Positions 49,868 to 59,598 of a stretch of DNA of 64,000 nucleotides are shown here, in pieces; position 1 is the first letter of the stretch, and each line of letters opens with the position of its first letter. A program made the translations under genes and the position numbers. The notes beneath the pieces are model-generated. The model made no database searches. It saw nothing but the letters and a program-made list of their open reading frames with translations, and was not told the DNA's origin. Origin of the DNA: Moraxella ovis (lineage in GTDB: Bacteria; Pseudomonadota; Gammaproteobacteria; Pseudomonadales; Moraxellaceae); NCBI RefSeq assembly GCF_900453105.1, contig NZ_UGPW01000001.1, positions 1,364,001 through 1,428,000 of the forward strand, in the 5' to 3' direction.

Positions 49868-50776
49868 TTAGGCCAATTTAAATGTAGAATTATTTTTATG
49901 GCGTTCTTGAATTTCCCGAATGAATTTAACTTCACGGGTAAGCTCGCTAAGTTCTGGGAAATTAAAATCACGCTCCAAACAAGTCGGAATCTTATCTGCC
50001 GTTTTACCTGTTTTGGCAAATATCAAACCATAAGCGTCATTTAATAACGCCCAAACACGCTCCACCACACTATCGCCATGCGTATCCACAATCAAGCCGT
50101 CATCATCCACATAATGCCCAGCAACGTGCAAATAACACGTCCGCTCGAGCGGCAATTCACGCAAATATTGGTGTGGGTCAAAACCAAAGTTTTGGCTATT
50201 GACAAAAATATTATTCACATCTAAATGCAATAAACAATCAGCTTCTTTTACCACCGCAGAAATAAATTCACTGTCGGACATTTGGCTTTGGGGTGGTAGA
50301 TAATAATATGAGGCGTTTTCAATGCCAATTTGAGAGCCTAAAATATCTTGTACTTTTTTAATACGCTCGGCAACCCAAAATACCGCTTCTTCGGTGCAAG
50401 GAATGGGTAATAAATCATACAAATGCCCTTTGTCATCACTACACCAAGACAAATGCTCGGTAAATAAATTGATGTTATGCGACTTCATAAAATGCTTAAT
50501 ATTATTTACATGAGCCACGTCCAATTCTTTTGAACTGCCAATAGATAAAGAAAGTCCATGACAAATAAAAGAAAACCGCTCGCTATAAGCACGCAAGATA
50601 TTTTCAAAACGTCCGCCCATAATTCCGTGGGAGTTTATCCAATTTTCAGGCGACACTTCAAAAAAATCAATCTGGCTTAATTGATGAATGGCATTGGCAT
50701 CATCAAGAGACATTTGTGGCAATAACTCACGGCGAAAGCCAAGCCCTGCCCCGTGTAATGGTCTTTTACTTGTCAT
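49868..50776 (-). CDS. DUF692 multinuclear iron oxygenase (HvfB/BufB-like)
   Basis: 302 aa TIM barrel. Candidate metal ligands are FICHGLSLSIGS, FTEHLSW, IGIENASYY, LLHLDVNNIFVN and YLHVAGHY (His, Glu, Asp), the MbnB pattern. MbnB-type enzymes convert Cys of a precursor into oxazolone-thioamide, a copper ligand. The likely substrate is the EGKCG-rich protein at 53011-53448. The intervening genes (DUF2892, rhodanese, RclA-like, DUF2798) are unusual guests. Confidence 0.9.
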   Translation of the reverse strand: MTSKRPLHGAGLGFRRELLPQMSLDDANAIHQLSQIDFFEVSPENWINSHGIMGGRFENILRAYSERFSFICHGLSLSIGSSKELDVAHVNNIKHFMKSHNINLFTEHLSWCSDDKGHLYDLLPIPCTEEAVFWVAERIKKVQDILGSQIGIENASYYYLPPQSQMSDSEFISAVVKEADCLLHLDVNNIFVNSQNFGFDPHQYLRELPLERTCYLHVAGHYVDDDGLIVDTHGDSVVERVWALLNDAYGLIFAKTGKTADKIPTCLERDFNFPELSELTREVKFIREIQERHKNNSTFKLA

Positions 50777-50792
50777 TTTATTTTCCTAATTA

Positions 50793-50994
50793 TTAGGGTT
50801 TGTTATCAACATGGCATTTGCAAGTGCTGATGCCCAAAATATGATAAATGGGGCAAAAATTCATAAAGCCTGTCAATAATGGCACAAGCCCAACAATTCC
50901 CCCACTACGAACCAAAATAAGTACCCAAGCCAATAATGACAACACCCAAAATAATTCGTACGATTTTATCAGGTTTACCAACATTGATTTTCAT
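50793..50994 (-). pseudogene. DUF2892 inner-membrane protein, stop and frameshift
   Basis: Frame one starts MKINVGKPDKIVRIILGVV (ATG 50994) and ends at TYFGS-TAG, where TGG (Trp) is expected. A run of five G, where four would keep the frame, then shifts the rest, which continues in another frame as GLVPLLTGFMNFCPIYHILGISTCK. Both halves match DUF2892 (YgaP C-terminal type). Two lesions within 10 bp. Confidence 0.75.
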
Positions 50995-51004
50995 AAAATA
51001 CCTC

Positions 51005-51394
51005 TTAACGATAGCCCTGTTGTTTTAGGTCTTCATAACCACCGTGATTGGTAACATTGGTATAGCCCAATTTTAAGAGTTCTGTACGAGCGGCTTCGGC
51101 ACGTCTACCACTACGGCAATACAGATTGATAGGGTTGTCTTTATTAGGCTCAATGGCAGAAATCTTTGATGCAATATCGCCAACAGGGATATTGACGCTA
51201 TTTGACAAATGCCCTGCTTGATACTCTTCTGGGCTACGCACATCAATCCAAACGCCTTTTGCTTTTGGTTTGATTTGTGATTGAGTTTGGGTTTGAGATT
51301 TGGCATTGTTTTGTTTTGATGAGGTATTGGCAAAACTGTTACACGCAGTTAATCCCAAAACGCTAATTGCAATGGCAAGAGTGAGTTTTTTCAT
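51005..51394 (-). CDS. rhodanese-domain lipoprotein
   Basis: 129 aa. Lipobox LTAC after MKKLTLAIAISVLG gives a periplasmic lipoprotein. One rhodanese domain: GVWIDVRSPEEYQAGHLSNSVNIP, active Cys in NLYCRSGRRAEA. It could transfer sulfane sulfur or act on thiols. It is placed with DUF2892, a common pairing (YgaP combines both in one protein). Confidence 0.9.
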   Translation of the reverse strand: MKKLTLAIAISVLGLTACNSFANTSSKQNNAKSQTQTQSQIKPKAKGVWIDVRSPEEYQAGHLSNSVNIPVGDIASKISAIEPNKDNPINLYCRSGRRAEAARTELLKLGYTNVTNHGGYEDLKQQGYR

Positions 51395-51438
51395 AAGACA
51401 TCTTCTAAATTACACCAATTAAATTTATTTAAAAACAA

Positions 51439-52755
51439 TTAAAATTCAGCAAATAAATCATTTAATGATTCGCTAATGGTTGGGTGCGTAAAAATTTGCC
51501 CTTTAAAATAATCCGCTTTAACGCCATTATCCATTGCCAATTTAAATAAATTGATAATCTCATGGCTATTTTCACAAAACAACGTAACGCCCAAAATCTC
51601 GTTATTGTCTTTATCCACAATCGCTTTTAATAAGCCTTTGGTATTGCCTGTGATTTTGGCTTTGACAATGGTTTGGGCGGGCAAGGTTGCCACTTGGTAA
51701 TTTTTGCCACTGTCTTTGGCTTGTTTTTCGCTCAGGCCAATTTGTGATAAAGGCGGTGTGATAAAAACACTCGTTGGGAAGGTGTGGCGGTCGGCTCTGT
51801 GGCGTGTGCCGTTCCCAAACAAATCATCCGCCACAATGCGATAATCATCAAGCGAGATGTAGGTAAACTGCGGTGAACCTGCGACATCGCCCATCGCCCA
51901 AATGTGGTCGGTGGCTTTTAGTTTGTCATCGCACACAACATAGCCACGCTCGCTTAGCTGTACGCTTGTGTTTTGTAGGTTTAGACCACCTGTGTTAGGT
52001 CGTCTACCAATGGCGACAAGCACAGCATCAGCGTCAAGGGTCATCTTATCGGTGATGACTTGGGTATACTCTGTTAGGTGTTTAAACTCTTGGACATCTT
52101 GCCCTAAATGCACCGTAATGCCACGCTCATTTAATAGGTCAAGCACAATCGCACGCACATCATCATCGACGTTTGGCAAAAAGCTGTCAAATTTTTCAAC
52201 AATGCTCACTTGACTGCCAAAAGCGTGATACATAAAGGCAAATTCAAGGGCGATAAAGCCTGCACCCACGATAACCAGTCGCTTGGGGGCAGTCGCTTGG
52301 CTGTCGCCTAAGTTTAAAAGCCCCGTGCTGTCATAAACACGCTCGCCGTCCACGCCTGCAATCGGTGGCATAATGGGGGTCGTGCCTGTGTTGATAAAAA
52401 TCCGCTCGGCACGCACCGTCTCGCCTGTGGATAGGGCAACAGTGTTATCATCAACAAAGCTCGCTTGTGCATTAATGACGGTTACATTTGGCAAATCATT
52501 GATTTTGTTAAAATTAGCTTCACGCAAGGCAGAGATGAGCTTGTCCTTGTCCTGCATGGCAACAGCAAAACTGTCTGTTTTGGCTTCATGAATCAGTTTT
52601 TTTGACGGAATACAGCCCACGTTAATACACGTTCCGCCATACATTTTGTCCGATTGCTCAACCAAAATGGTACGCTCTCCCTGTTTGTCAAACAGCCCTG
52701 CCAGCGTTTTGCCTGCTTTACCAAAGCCGATGATTAAGTTTTTAGTTTGTATCAT
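51439..52755 (-). CDS. rclA: RclA-like pyridine nucleotide-disulfide oxidoreductase
   Basis: 438 aa. FAD site LIIGFGKAGKTLAG, redox disulfide GGTCINVGCIPSKKL, NAD site VIVGAGFIALEFA, and the RclA-like block QFTYISLDDYRIV and a C-terminal IFTHPTISESLNDLF. E. coli RclA is reported to be a hypochlorite-induced enzyme that reduces Cu(II) using NADH. Here it lies in a copper-bufferin operon, which fits a copper-redox role. Confidence 0.88.
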   Translation of the reverse strand: MIQTKNLIIGFGKAGKTLAGLFDKQGERTILVEQSDKMYGGTCINVGCIPSKKLIHEAKTDSFAVAMQDKDKLISALREANFNKINDLPNVTVINAQASFVDDNTVALSTGETVRAERIFINTGTTPIMPPIAGVDGERVYDSTGLLNLGDSQATAPKRLVIVGAGFIALEFAFMYHAFGSQVSIVEKFDSFLPNVDDDVRAIVLDLLNERGITVHLGQDVQEFKHLTEYTQVITDKMTLDADAVLVAIGRRPNTGGLNLQNTSVQLSERGYVVCDDKLKATDHIWAMGDVAGSPQFTYISLDDYRIVADDLFGNGTRHRADRHTFPTSVFITPPLSQIGLSEKQAKDSGKNYQVATLPAQTIVKAKITGNTKGLLKAIVDKDNNEILGVTLFCENSHEIINLFKLAMDNGVKADYFKGQIFTHPTISESLNDLFAEF

Positions 52756-52764
52756 AAAAAACTC

Positions 52765-52998
52765 TTATGACGACCAACGTCCAAGCGTCCGTTCAGTCAA
52801 ACGCACAACCAAAGGACGCAAAGATAAAATGCACATAAAGGTAATAGGCATGGTTTTGATGTATGCCCAAAATACTCTTATTAGGTAATTATCATCTATC
52901 CCTGTATTCATGGCGACAGATACCAGCGACATGATGAATGCCATTATCACCGCCATGTAAAGGGCAAAAATCACAGATGAAAATTTGTTAGACACCAT
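52765..52998 (-). CDS. DUF2798-family small membrane protein
   Basis: 77 aa with two hydrophobic segments (FALYMAVIMAFIMSLVSVAM and MPITFMCILSLRPLVV), typical for DUF2798. It lies 12 bp after the HvfA-like gene and 9 bp before the RclA-like gene, so it is part of the same operon. Function unknown. Confidence 0.75.
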   Translation of the reverse strand: MVSNKFSSVIFALYMAVIMAFIMSLVSVAMNTGIDDNYLIRVFWAYIKTMPITFMCILSLRPLVVRLTERTLGRWSS

Positions 52999-53010
52999 GA
53001 TGACATGGGA

Positions 53011-53448
53011 TTATTTGTTACCGCCACAACTGGCATTAGCATTTTTGTCGGTGCTTGCTCCACAACTGGCAGTTGCTGATTTGTCGGCGGTAGCAGTAGC
53101 AGTGTTCGCTCCACAACCTGCATTAGCACTTTTATCGCCTGCTTTTGCTTCGGCTCCGCATTTGCCTTCGCCACATTTGCCCTCACCGCATTTGCCTTCG
53201 GCTGATTTGTCGGTCATGGTGGCACTGCACCCTGCTTCGCCACATTTGCCCTCACCGCATTTGCCTTCGGCAGTTTTGGTAGCGGTAGCGGTGTTAGGCT
53301 CGGCAGTAGCAGGCTGAGCTGGCTCGGCATTTTGGTAGCCTTGCTCCATGGGCTGGGCTTCTACCTTTTCTTCTTTACAAGCAGTAAGTCCTGTGGCAAG
53401 CAGGGTTGCTACGGCAAGACCTGTGATTTTACGGTTAAGATTTGACAT
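53011..53448 (-). CDS. HvfA/bufferin-like copper-binding precursor
   Basis: 145 aa from MSNLNRKITG, with GGAG 6 nt upstream. A signal sequence ends with a lipobox-like LTAC. The mature part is low complexity and rich in EGKCGEGKCG repeats, with further CG motifs: CGANTA, CGAST, CGGNK. EGKCG-type peptides are substrates of MbnB/MbnC-type enzymes in bufferin (Buf/Hvf) systems that sequester copper in the periplasm. The lipobox would add membrane anchoring; a soluble form is also possible. Confidence 0.87.
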   Translation of the reverse strand: MSNLNRKITGLAVATLLATGLTACKEEKVEAQPMEQGYQNAEPAQPATAEPNTATATKTAEGKCGEGKCGEAGCSATMTDKSAEGKCGEGKCGEGKCGAEAKAGDKSANAGCGANTATATADKSATASCGASTDKNANASCGGNK

Positions 53449-53491
53449 GATAAACTCCAATTAAACATCATAAACCATTTTATGATATACC

Positions 53492-53520
53492 TTAGACGGA
53501 CGTGGGGCAAATATCTTACA
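53492..53520 (-). promoter_or_regulatory. candidate ECF promoter of the bufferin operon
   Basis: On the minus strand TGTAAG (53515-53520), 16-bp spacer, CGTCTAA (53492-53498), 43 bp upstream of the hvfA-like ATG. Element types and spacing are usual for ECF promoters. It would link the operon to the sigma gene downstream. Confidence 0.5.
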
Positions 53521-53537
53521 AAAAATTTGAAAAATTT

Positions 53538-53714
53538 TTAAAAATTGTTGTCATACCCCTTATGTTTTAGGTGCAAACGTATTTTGGCACGCTCTTTTTT
53601 ATGGCGTGTTTTGGGGTTGTCTTTATCATGAACACCACCCTTCTTCAACAAAGGATTTAGTGCAGTTTGATTGCGCGTTTTAATTACACTTGGACAAATT
53701 AGGCGGTTTGGCAA
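53538..53714 (-). CDS. small basic ORF, uncertain
   Basis: Minus-strand frame of about 58 codons ending at TAA (53538-53540): LPNRLICPSVIKTRNQT, then LNPLLKKGGVHDKDNP and KERAKIRLHLKHKG. It is strongly basic, with a protein-like composition. No ATG exists; TTG at 53714 is the only nearby start and a stop lies further upstream. It might be a remnant or a non-coding sequence. Confidence 0.25.
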   Translation of the reverse strand: MPNRLICPSVIKTRNQTALNPLLKKGGVHDKDNPKTRHKKERAKIRLHLKHKGYDNNF

Positions 53715-54057
53715 TTTCTTGCCAAGCTTGATGAGTTGTTTTTATGTTTTTATATTTTTATTCTCAAATTCATTCGATTCATAGTTTTTGTTGTAAATTT
53801 ACAATAAAAAAGTGCAAAACCAAAGAAGGTTTGTACCGCATTGAAATCAGGTCAGGCCAGATCACATCACGCAGTCATCATCCAGACAGTCAAAACGGTC
53901 AGTTTTATAAATCTACAAGTATTGCAATACATAGACATTGTTTTACTCCCGTTATTATCTGAATGGATGAAATGCGCCAAAGCGCCCGATTGCCTCTATA
54001 ATGAGTGCCAAAGATACAAATTCAAGTGAATCGAGGCGCTTTTAATCAGCTACTCTA

Positions 54058-54546
54058 TTATTCGCTGACAGTTTTAATGATTAATTTCTCAGCACCCACC
54101 AAAGTGTTCTCCACCTGAGTATAATTAATATTCGTCTGCGCAATCATCGCCTTAGTGTCGTTAAAGCTCACCAAAACTTCATCATCCACCTGTGTCACCA
54201 ACACCTTTAATGGTAGCTGCAGCGCAAAGGTGGGTTCTTGGATCATTAATGGCGTGCCCGCTTTTGGATTGCCAAACACAATAACGGTCGCAGGCTGCAT
54301 ATCAAGACCCGCTTCCTTAGCGGCTTGTTGATGGTCGATGGTCGCAAATACCGCCATACCTTTGCTTTGGATGGCAGCAGTTAATCTCTCAACCGTCTGT
54401 TCAAAGCTGTATTTGCTTTTGATGGTTTGCTGTTTCATGATTTTATTCTCCGCATGAATGACAGGTGTTTTTGGGGGGTTGTCAGGCAGACTAGTACACG
54501 CACCCAAAAGCATGGTAGCAACAATTAATACAGGTAAAGTTTTCAT
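54058..54546 (-). CDS. DUF302 lipoprotein
   Basis: 162 aa. Lipobox LGAC in MLLGACTSL. The DUF302 core spans SKYSFEQTVERLTAAIQSKGMAVFATIDH to VIVFGNPKAGTPLM, and FALQLPLKVLV. DUF302 proteins have an alpha/beta fold and occur near copper or stress genes in many bacteria. The gene is on the same strand, upstream of the bufferin operon but about 600 bp away. Confidence 0.85.
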   Translation of the reverse strand: MKTLPVLIVATMLLGACTSLPDNPPKTPVIHAENKIMKQQTIKSKYSFEQTVERLTAAIQSKGMAVFATIDHQQAAKEAGLDMQPATVIVFGNPKAGTPLMIQEPTFALQLPLKVLVTQVDDEVLVSFNDTKAMIAQTNINYTQVENTLVGAEKLIIKTVSE

Positions 54547-54591
54547 TATAATACACCCTCAAAAATTAATTCTACTAACTAGATGGAAAAT

Positions 54592-56007
54592 CTAGCGCTT
54601 CTTATCGCGTTTCTTAAATTCTGCAATGCGTTTACGTTCACGCATGACTTTCGCCTTATTTTTAATTTTAGGGTTTTTCTTACCTTCGTATGGGTTGGCG
54701 TTCTGCTTAAATTCCACATGCAAAGGCGTACCCTCTAGTTTGAACACATCGCGATAAATGTTCTCAAGATAACGCTGATAGCTCTTTGGTAAGGCGGAAG
54801 TCTGGTTGCCATGGATGACAATCACTGGCGGATTATGCCCGCCCAAGTGCGCATATCTTAACTTGATGCGGCGACCACCGACCATTGGTGGCTGGTGATT
54901 TTGCACGGCATCTTGTAGAATCTGCGTCAGACGAGACGTGGACACCTTGAACATCGACGCATCATACGCCTTATGAATTGACGGATAAAGCTCGCCCACG
55001 CCATTACCATACAGCGCTGAGATTAGATGAATCTTCACCCACGGCACGAAGTTAAAGCGGCGATCAATCTCAAGCTTCACATAGTCTTTTTGGTCTTGGG
55101 ACAGGCCATCCCATTTATTAATGGCAATCACTATCGCGCGACCTGCATCGAGTGCATAGCCTAACATGTGCAGATCCTGATCGACGATACCCTCTTTGGC
55201 ATCGACCACAACGACAACGACATTCGCATCCTTAATGGCCTGCAAGGTCTTAACAACAGAGAACTTCTCAACCTTCTCATCAATACGACCGCGACGACGC
55301 ACACCCGCCGTATCGATCAGCGTATATTTGCGGCCTTCGCGCTCAAAAGGAATGTAAATACTGTCTCTGGTCGTGCCCGGCATATCAAAGACGACCACAC
55401 GCTCCTCGCCCAGTAGGCGATTGACCAGTGTTGATTTACCAACGTTCGGGCGTCCGATAATAGCAAGCTTTAGGCTGTCATCATCATTATCATCAACCTC
55501 ATCCTCTGGCATGTCAGCCGTTAAGACTTCTAGAAGGTTAGTAACACCCTTACCATGACTGGCAGCGGTCGGAAATGGCTCACCAAAACCCAATTCAAAA
55601 AACTCTACCGACGAGGCTTCATGTACGCCATCCATCTTGTTCGCCACAAGATATACCGGCTTGCCCAGAGTATGCAAGAATCTGGCGATCTCGCTATCCG
55701 CACCGATCAAGCCAGAACGCGCATCAACCACAAAGACAACGATATCTGCCTCATGAATGGCGGTATAAGACTGAGTCGCCATGTAGTCGTCGATGTTGCC
55801 CGTACCATCATCCGCTTCACCGATACCGCCTGTATCCACGACGATGAATGACTTATTTCCAAAATGCGCATCGCCATATTGACGATCGCGCGTCAGACCA
55901 GCCATGTCCGCAACCAGTGCTTGACGAGACTTGGTCAGCTGATTAAATAGGGTTGATTTTCCGACATTTGGGCGACCAATCAAGGCAACCACAGGTTTAA
56001 TACTCAT
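54592..56007 (-). CDS. der: ribosome biogenesis GTPase Der (EngA)
   Basis: 471 aa with two GTPase domains and a KH-like C-terminal domain. First G1 [14 protein letters not shown], second [15 protein letters not shown]3 DTGG and DTAG, G4 NKMD and NKWD. It acts in 50S subunit maturation. The C-terminal basic tail is [26 protein letters not shown]. Confidence 0.97.
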   Translation of the reverse strand: MSIKPVVALIGRPNVGKSTLFNQLTKSRQALVADMAGLTRDRQYGDAHFGNKSFIVVDTGGIGEADDGTGNIDDYMATQSYTAIHEADIVVFVVDARSGLIGADSEIARFLHTLGKPVYLVANKMDGVHEASSVEFFELGFGEPFPTAASHGKGVTNLLEVLTADMPEDEVDDNDDDSLKLAIIGRPNVGKSTLVNRLLGEERVVVFDMPGTTRDSIYIPFEREGRKYTLIDTAGVRRRGRIDEKVEKFSVVKTLQAIKDANVVVVVVDAKEGIVDQDLHMLGYALDAGRAIVIAINKWDGLSQDQKDYVKLEIDRRFNFVPWVKIHLISALYGNGVGELYPSIHKAYDASMFKVSTSRLTQILQDAVQNHQPPMVGGRRIKLRYAHLGGHNPPVIVIHGNQTSALPKSYQRYLENIYRDVFKLEGTPLHVEFKQNANPYEGKKNPKIKNKAKVMRERKRIAEFKKRDKKR

Positions 56008-56106
56008 AATCTCTCAAAATTATCTAAAAAATAAATTTACAATCAAATAAAAACACCAAATCCTTTGCCATCATTTGACAGCAAAGGAAAAGTATCAATT
56101 AAAAAC

Positions 56107-57282
56107 TTAAAACTGCCAAACGCTCACTACGCCTGATGCACTCTGGGCATAGAGACGATTACCATTGACTTGCAGGCTGGTTAATTGACCTTTGGTATCA
56201 ACACGGCTTACGATATTGCCATTGACATCGAACAGGTGAATCACTCCATCATAGTCACCAACCGCAATATAATTACCCACAGTAACAGGATTAGTAAGCT
56301 TACGGTGTTTTAGGTTTTCATTTAGCCATAATGTCTCGCCTGTCAAGCGGTTAAAAGCCTTAACATCACCATTAACCCCTGTGGCTACAAGCACCTCACC
56401 AAGAACGGTCGGTGATTTCGTGCTTGGAATCTCGCCTACGAACATCGGGCGACCTGTTGACATGTTAAAAGCCGCCAATTGACCACTAAAGCTTGTCACA
56501 TATAAGTGCTGACCTACCACCAATGGCATACCATCCACATCACTCATGCGCTCAACCGCACTGCCACCAGTCGCCATACCCACACGGCGCGTCCATAATG
56601 GCGTACCCGAAGCAGGGTTAATCGCATGGATACGACCATCCGCTGTACCAAATAGCGCTGTCTGCTCATCCAAATGTAGCGGCTTAGCGGCGCCGCGTAC
56701 ACTCACATCGACATTCTGCGTGCTAAACTGCCACATGGCTGTACCTGTCTGCAGGTCTAGACCATAAAGCGTTCCATTATTGCCCGACAGTAGGACACGA
56801 TTGTTAGTAATGAGTGCTGGGGTTGGGCTAGATGTTGGTAGTGCCTTCTCCCACACGATCGCACCTGTCTGAGCATTGATGGCAACCACTTTACCTGAGC
56901 GCGTACCAACGATGGCAACACTGCCTGATTGATTGGATGATACGCCGCTGGTGATGGCTTCTTTAAGATCTACCGACCAGACGGTTTGCTTGCCATTCAA
57001 TAAGGCAACGATGCCATCACGGCTGGCAGCAATCAGACCCTCGCCTGTTTGGGCAACTTGTAGATCAACCACGTCTTTTTTGCTGGCGCGGATGCCTTTC
57101 ATCATGCTACGACCTTGATCTAGCGATGCACTAAACACAGGTGATAGCACTGCAACAGGTGCGCTGATTTTGATTAATTTGGCAGGTTTTTTGCTTTCTG
57201 CCTTAATACCTTTACCACAACCAACCAAAGCCACCGCACTTAATGCGCAGACCAGAGCAGTTTGTACAAAACGAGTGTGCAT
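56107..57282 (-). CDS. bamB: outer-membrane assembly factor BamB
   Basis: 391 aa. Lipobox VALVGCG. Eight PQQ-like beta-propeller repeats, e.g. GDLIVKSR-type strands are absent but LYGLDLQTGTAMWQFS, AINPASGTPLWTRRVG and AFNRLTGETLWLNEN are clear. It is a lipoprotein of the BAM complex that assists OMP folding. The neighbours yfgM and der are conserved. Confidence 0.95.
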   Translation of the reverse strand: MHTRFVQTALVCALSAVALVGCGKGIKAESKKPAKLIKISAPVAVLSPVFSASLDQGRSMMKGIRASKKDVVDLQVAQTGEGLIAASRDGIVALLNGKQTVWSVDLKEAITSGVSSNQSGSVAIVGTRSGKVVAINAQTGAIVWEKALPTSSPTPALITNNRVLLSGNNGTLYGLDLQTGTAMWQFSTQNVDVSVRGAAKPLHLDEQTALFGTADGRIHAINPASGTPLWTRRVGMATGGSAVERMSDVDGMPLVVGQHLYVTSFSGQLAAFNMSTGRPMFVGEIPSTKSPTVLGEVLVATGVNGDVKAFNRLTGETLWLNENLKHRKLTNPVTVGNYIAVGDYDGVIHLFDVNGNIVSRVDTKGQLTSLQVNGNRLYAQSASGVVSVWQF

Positions 57283-57377
57283 ATTTTATCCTTATACTGT
57301 ATAGCTGCCAACTGTGCGCTGCAGCAATTTTTTGAGGTGATTGTTCGCTCATCATTATAAAGCTGATTTAATAACGA

Positions 57378-58214
57378 CTAATTACCCATTTGTGTGTTTT
57401 GTGTTTCTAAGTTTTGAGCAGGTGCTTCAGCTTCATCACCACCCTCTTGGGTAGCTTGAGCACTCTCAGGCTGACTGACCTGCACAGGCGCTGCGACCAC
57501 AGGTGTTCTTGGGGTGATCGGTGTTACTTCAACGCCCAACGACTGCAATTTCAGGCTTAATACAGCGCGCTGTTCTTGGCGTTCGCGTAGCGCCTCCCAT
57601 GCTGCCACATAAGCTTTCTTGGCATTCTCGGTATCATTTTTGGCGATGTGAATATCACCCAACAACTCTTGACGTGACGCCTCAAACGCTGACGGCAGTT
57701 CTTTATTTGCCAATTCAAGCGCTTTATCAGCTTCATTGTTGTCAAGCAGCACACGACCTAGGCGCAAATCTGTCATCGCTGCCAAGCCTTGATCATCAAG
57801 TTTTAGCGTTTGTGCCTGCTCAAGCGTTGTCATAGCCTCAGTCAGCTTGCCTGCATCCGCTTGATGGCGCGCCTTTAACATCAGGCCTTGCCATGCATAT
57901 GCAGTATTTGGATGTTCTGCGACCAACTTATCAATGTCAGCGAATAACGCCGCTTCGTCCTTAGCGGTGCTCTCCTGCGCTGCAGCGTCTAGGTCGGGAT
58001 TTTGCTTGGCAAGCTTAATCACCTCATTACGCTCATTGATGTTAGTATACATATCCGCAGCGACAGTATCAACTTTGGCGTAGTTCTTTTGATAATACTC
58101 CCACCCAAAATAACCTGCAAGCACAGCAACGATCACCCATATGATGGTACTGCCGTGTTTTTTGAGTGCGCTCATAGCCTGTTTGTCTGTCATGTTTGAC
58201 GAATCTTTTGTCAT
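57378..58214 (-). CDS. yfgM: YfgM-family TPR membrane protein
   Basis: 278 aa. A single membrane helix (TIIWVIVAVLAGYFGWEYY) near the N-terminus and a TPR-like periplasmic domain (AYAWQGLMLKARHQADAGKLTEAM). The Pro/Gln/Glu-rich tail (TPRTPVVAAPVQ) is longer than in E. coli. YfgM interacts with SecYEG and periplasmic chaperones. Starts at MTKDSSNM or 21 bp further in. Confidence 0.88.
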   Translation of the reverse strand: MTKDSSNMTDKQAMSALKKHGSTIIWVIVAVLAGYFGWEYYQKNYAKVDTVAADMYTNINERNEVIKLAKQNPDLDAAAQESTAKDEAALFADIDKLVAEHPNTAYAWQGLMLKARHQADAGKLTEAMTTLEQAQTLKLDDQGLAAMTDLRLGRVLLDNNEADKALELANKELPSAFEASRQELLGDIHIAKNDTENAKKAYVAAWEALRERQEQRAVLSLKLQSLGVEVTPITPRTPVVAAPVQVSQPESAQATQEGGDEAEAPAQNLETQNTQMGN

Positions 58215-58277
58215 GCCATTATCCCATCAGTTGGCAAATTTGCCATAAATATTAATCAATAATCGACCAGCAATCAA

Positions 58278-59543
58278 TTAATTTAAAAACCAGTTTCTAT
58301 CTTGGGTGCTCTGCTCGCCAGTCGTCATGTCTTTGACGCTGATCACACCGCGATCAATCTCATCTTGACCGAGCACGACGGTGTATTTAGCGCCTGACTT
58401 GTCTGCTTTTTTGAATTGAGATTTTAGACTTGAGCCATTTGCCATTTTTACGCGAAGATCGCTTCGTTCATTGCGAAGACTCTCAGCGAATAGCAATGCC
58501 TCTTTATACACCTCGGGCTGCGCTACCACAAACACATCGCAGTCAGCTTCTAGCATAAAAGGATTAACCGCCTCAATCAATAGCAGCAAACGCTCAAGAC
58601 CCATACCAAAGCCCACCGCAGGCTCAGACTGCTCAGGCTTGCCTTTTAGCACACCGACCAATCCATCATAGCGACCACCACCACATACGGTTGCCTGAGA
58701 GCCCAATTTATCCGTCACCCATTCAAAAACCGTCTTATTGTAGTAATCAAGCCCGCGCACCAATTTATCATTGAGTTCAAAATCAATGCCAAGCGCGGTC
58801 AAATATATCTTCACCTGCTCAAAGTGCGCTCGAGTATCATCGCCCAAGAAATCATCAAGCTTTGGCGCATTTTGTAAGATGGATTGGGTTTTTTCATCTT
58901 TAGAATCCAAGATGCGCAGCGGATTGGTGGTGAGTCGGCGCTGACTGTCTTCATCAAGTTCATCTTTGCGCACCGTTAGGTAATCAACCAGCGCCGTCTT
59001 ATACGCCAAGCGTTCGCTTTCCTCGCCCAGGGTATTCAATTGCAATTTAACGTGCTCTGACACGCCAAGCTTTTGCCAAAAACGATAAGTCATGGCGATC
59101 AATTCCACCTCGCCATCAGGCAGATCATTGCCAAACACCTCGGCGCCAAGCTGATGGAATTGACGATAGCGGCCTTTTTGTGGGCGTTCATAACGGAACA
59201 TCGGCCCAATGTACCAAAGCTTTGGCGCATCGCCACGAAGCATGTTATGCTCAATCACCGCGCGCACACAGCCTGCCGTACCCTCGGGGCGCAGCGTAAA
59301 TGACGTACTTTCACCTTCAGATTTGCCGCCATGAATCACGCTGAACATCTCTTTTTCGACGATGTCAGTTGCCTCACCAACACCACGGGCAAACAATTGA
59401 GTCTCCTCAACCAAAGGCAGGCGAATTTGGCTAAATCCATAACCATCAAGCACATCACCCAAGATGGCTTCTAGCTTGCGCCATTTTTGTGCATCGCTCG
59501 GTAGCACATCGTTGAATCCACGAATGGCGGTAATTTTACTCAT
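58278..59543 (-). CDS. hisS: histidyl-tRNA synthetase
   Basis: 421 aa class II synthetase. Motif 2 [20 protein letters not shown], histidine loop [12 protein letters not shown] and motif 3 [12 protein letters not shown] are intact. Charges tRNA-His. Start [15 protein letters not shown]. Part of the conserved ispG-hisS-yfgM-bamB-der run. Confidence 0.98.
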   Translation of the reverse strand: MSKITAIRGFNDVLPSDAQKWRKLEAILGDVLDGYGFSQIRLPLVEETQLFARGVGEATDIVEKEMFSVIHGGKSEGESTSFTLRPEGTAGCVRAVIEHNMLRGDAPKLWYIGPMFRYERPQKGRYRQFHQLGAEVFGNDLPDGEVELIAMTYRFWQKLGVSEHVKLQLNTLGEESERLAYKTALVDYLTVRKDELDEDSQRRLTTNPLRILDSKDEKTQSILQNAPKLDDFLGDDTRAHFEQVKIYLTALGIDFELNDKLVRGLDYYNKTVFEWVTDKLGSQATVCGGGRYDGLVGVLKGKPEQSEPAVGFGMGLERLLLLIEAVNPFMLEADCDVFVVAQPEVYKEALLFAESLRNERSDLRVKMANGSSLKSQFKKADKSGAKYTVVLGQDEIDRGVISVKDMTTGEQSTQDRNWFLN

Positions 59544-59598
59544 GTTTTTTCCTTATTAATATCGTCGGTTTATGTATTAAAATCAATCAAAGCTCAAA

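Larger units (their letters stand above)
53461..54057. other. intergenic region upstream of the bufferin operon
   Basis: About 600 bp with the ECF-like promoter, the basic ORF above and an unusual long-range inverted repeat. The inverted repeat is AAAGCGCCCGATT (53979-53991) and AATCGAGGCGCTTT (54029-54042), 13-14 bp with one mismatch, separated by about 37 nt and followed by TTAATC. It may be a structured RNA or a long-loop terminator for rightward transcription. Confidence 0.4.
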
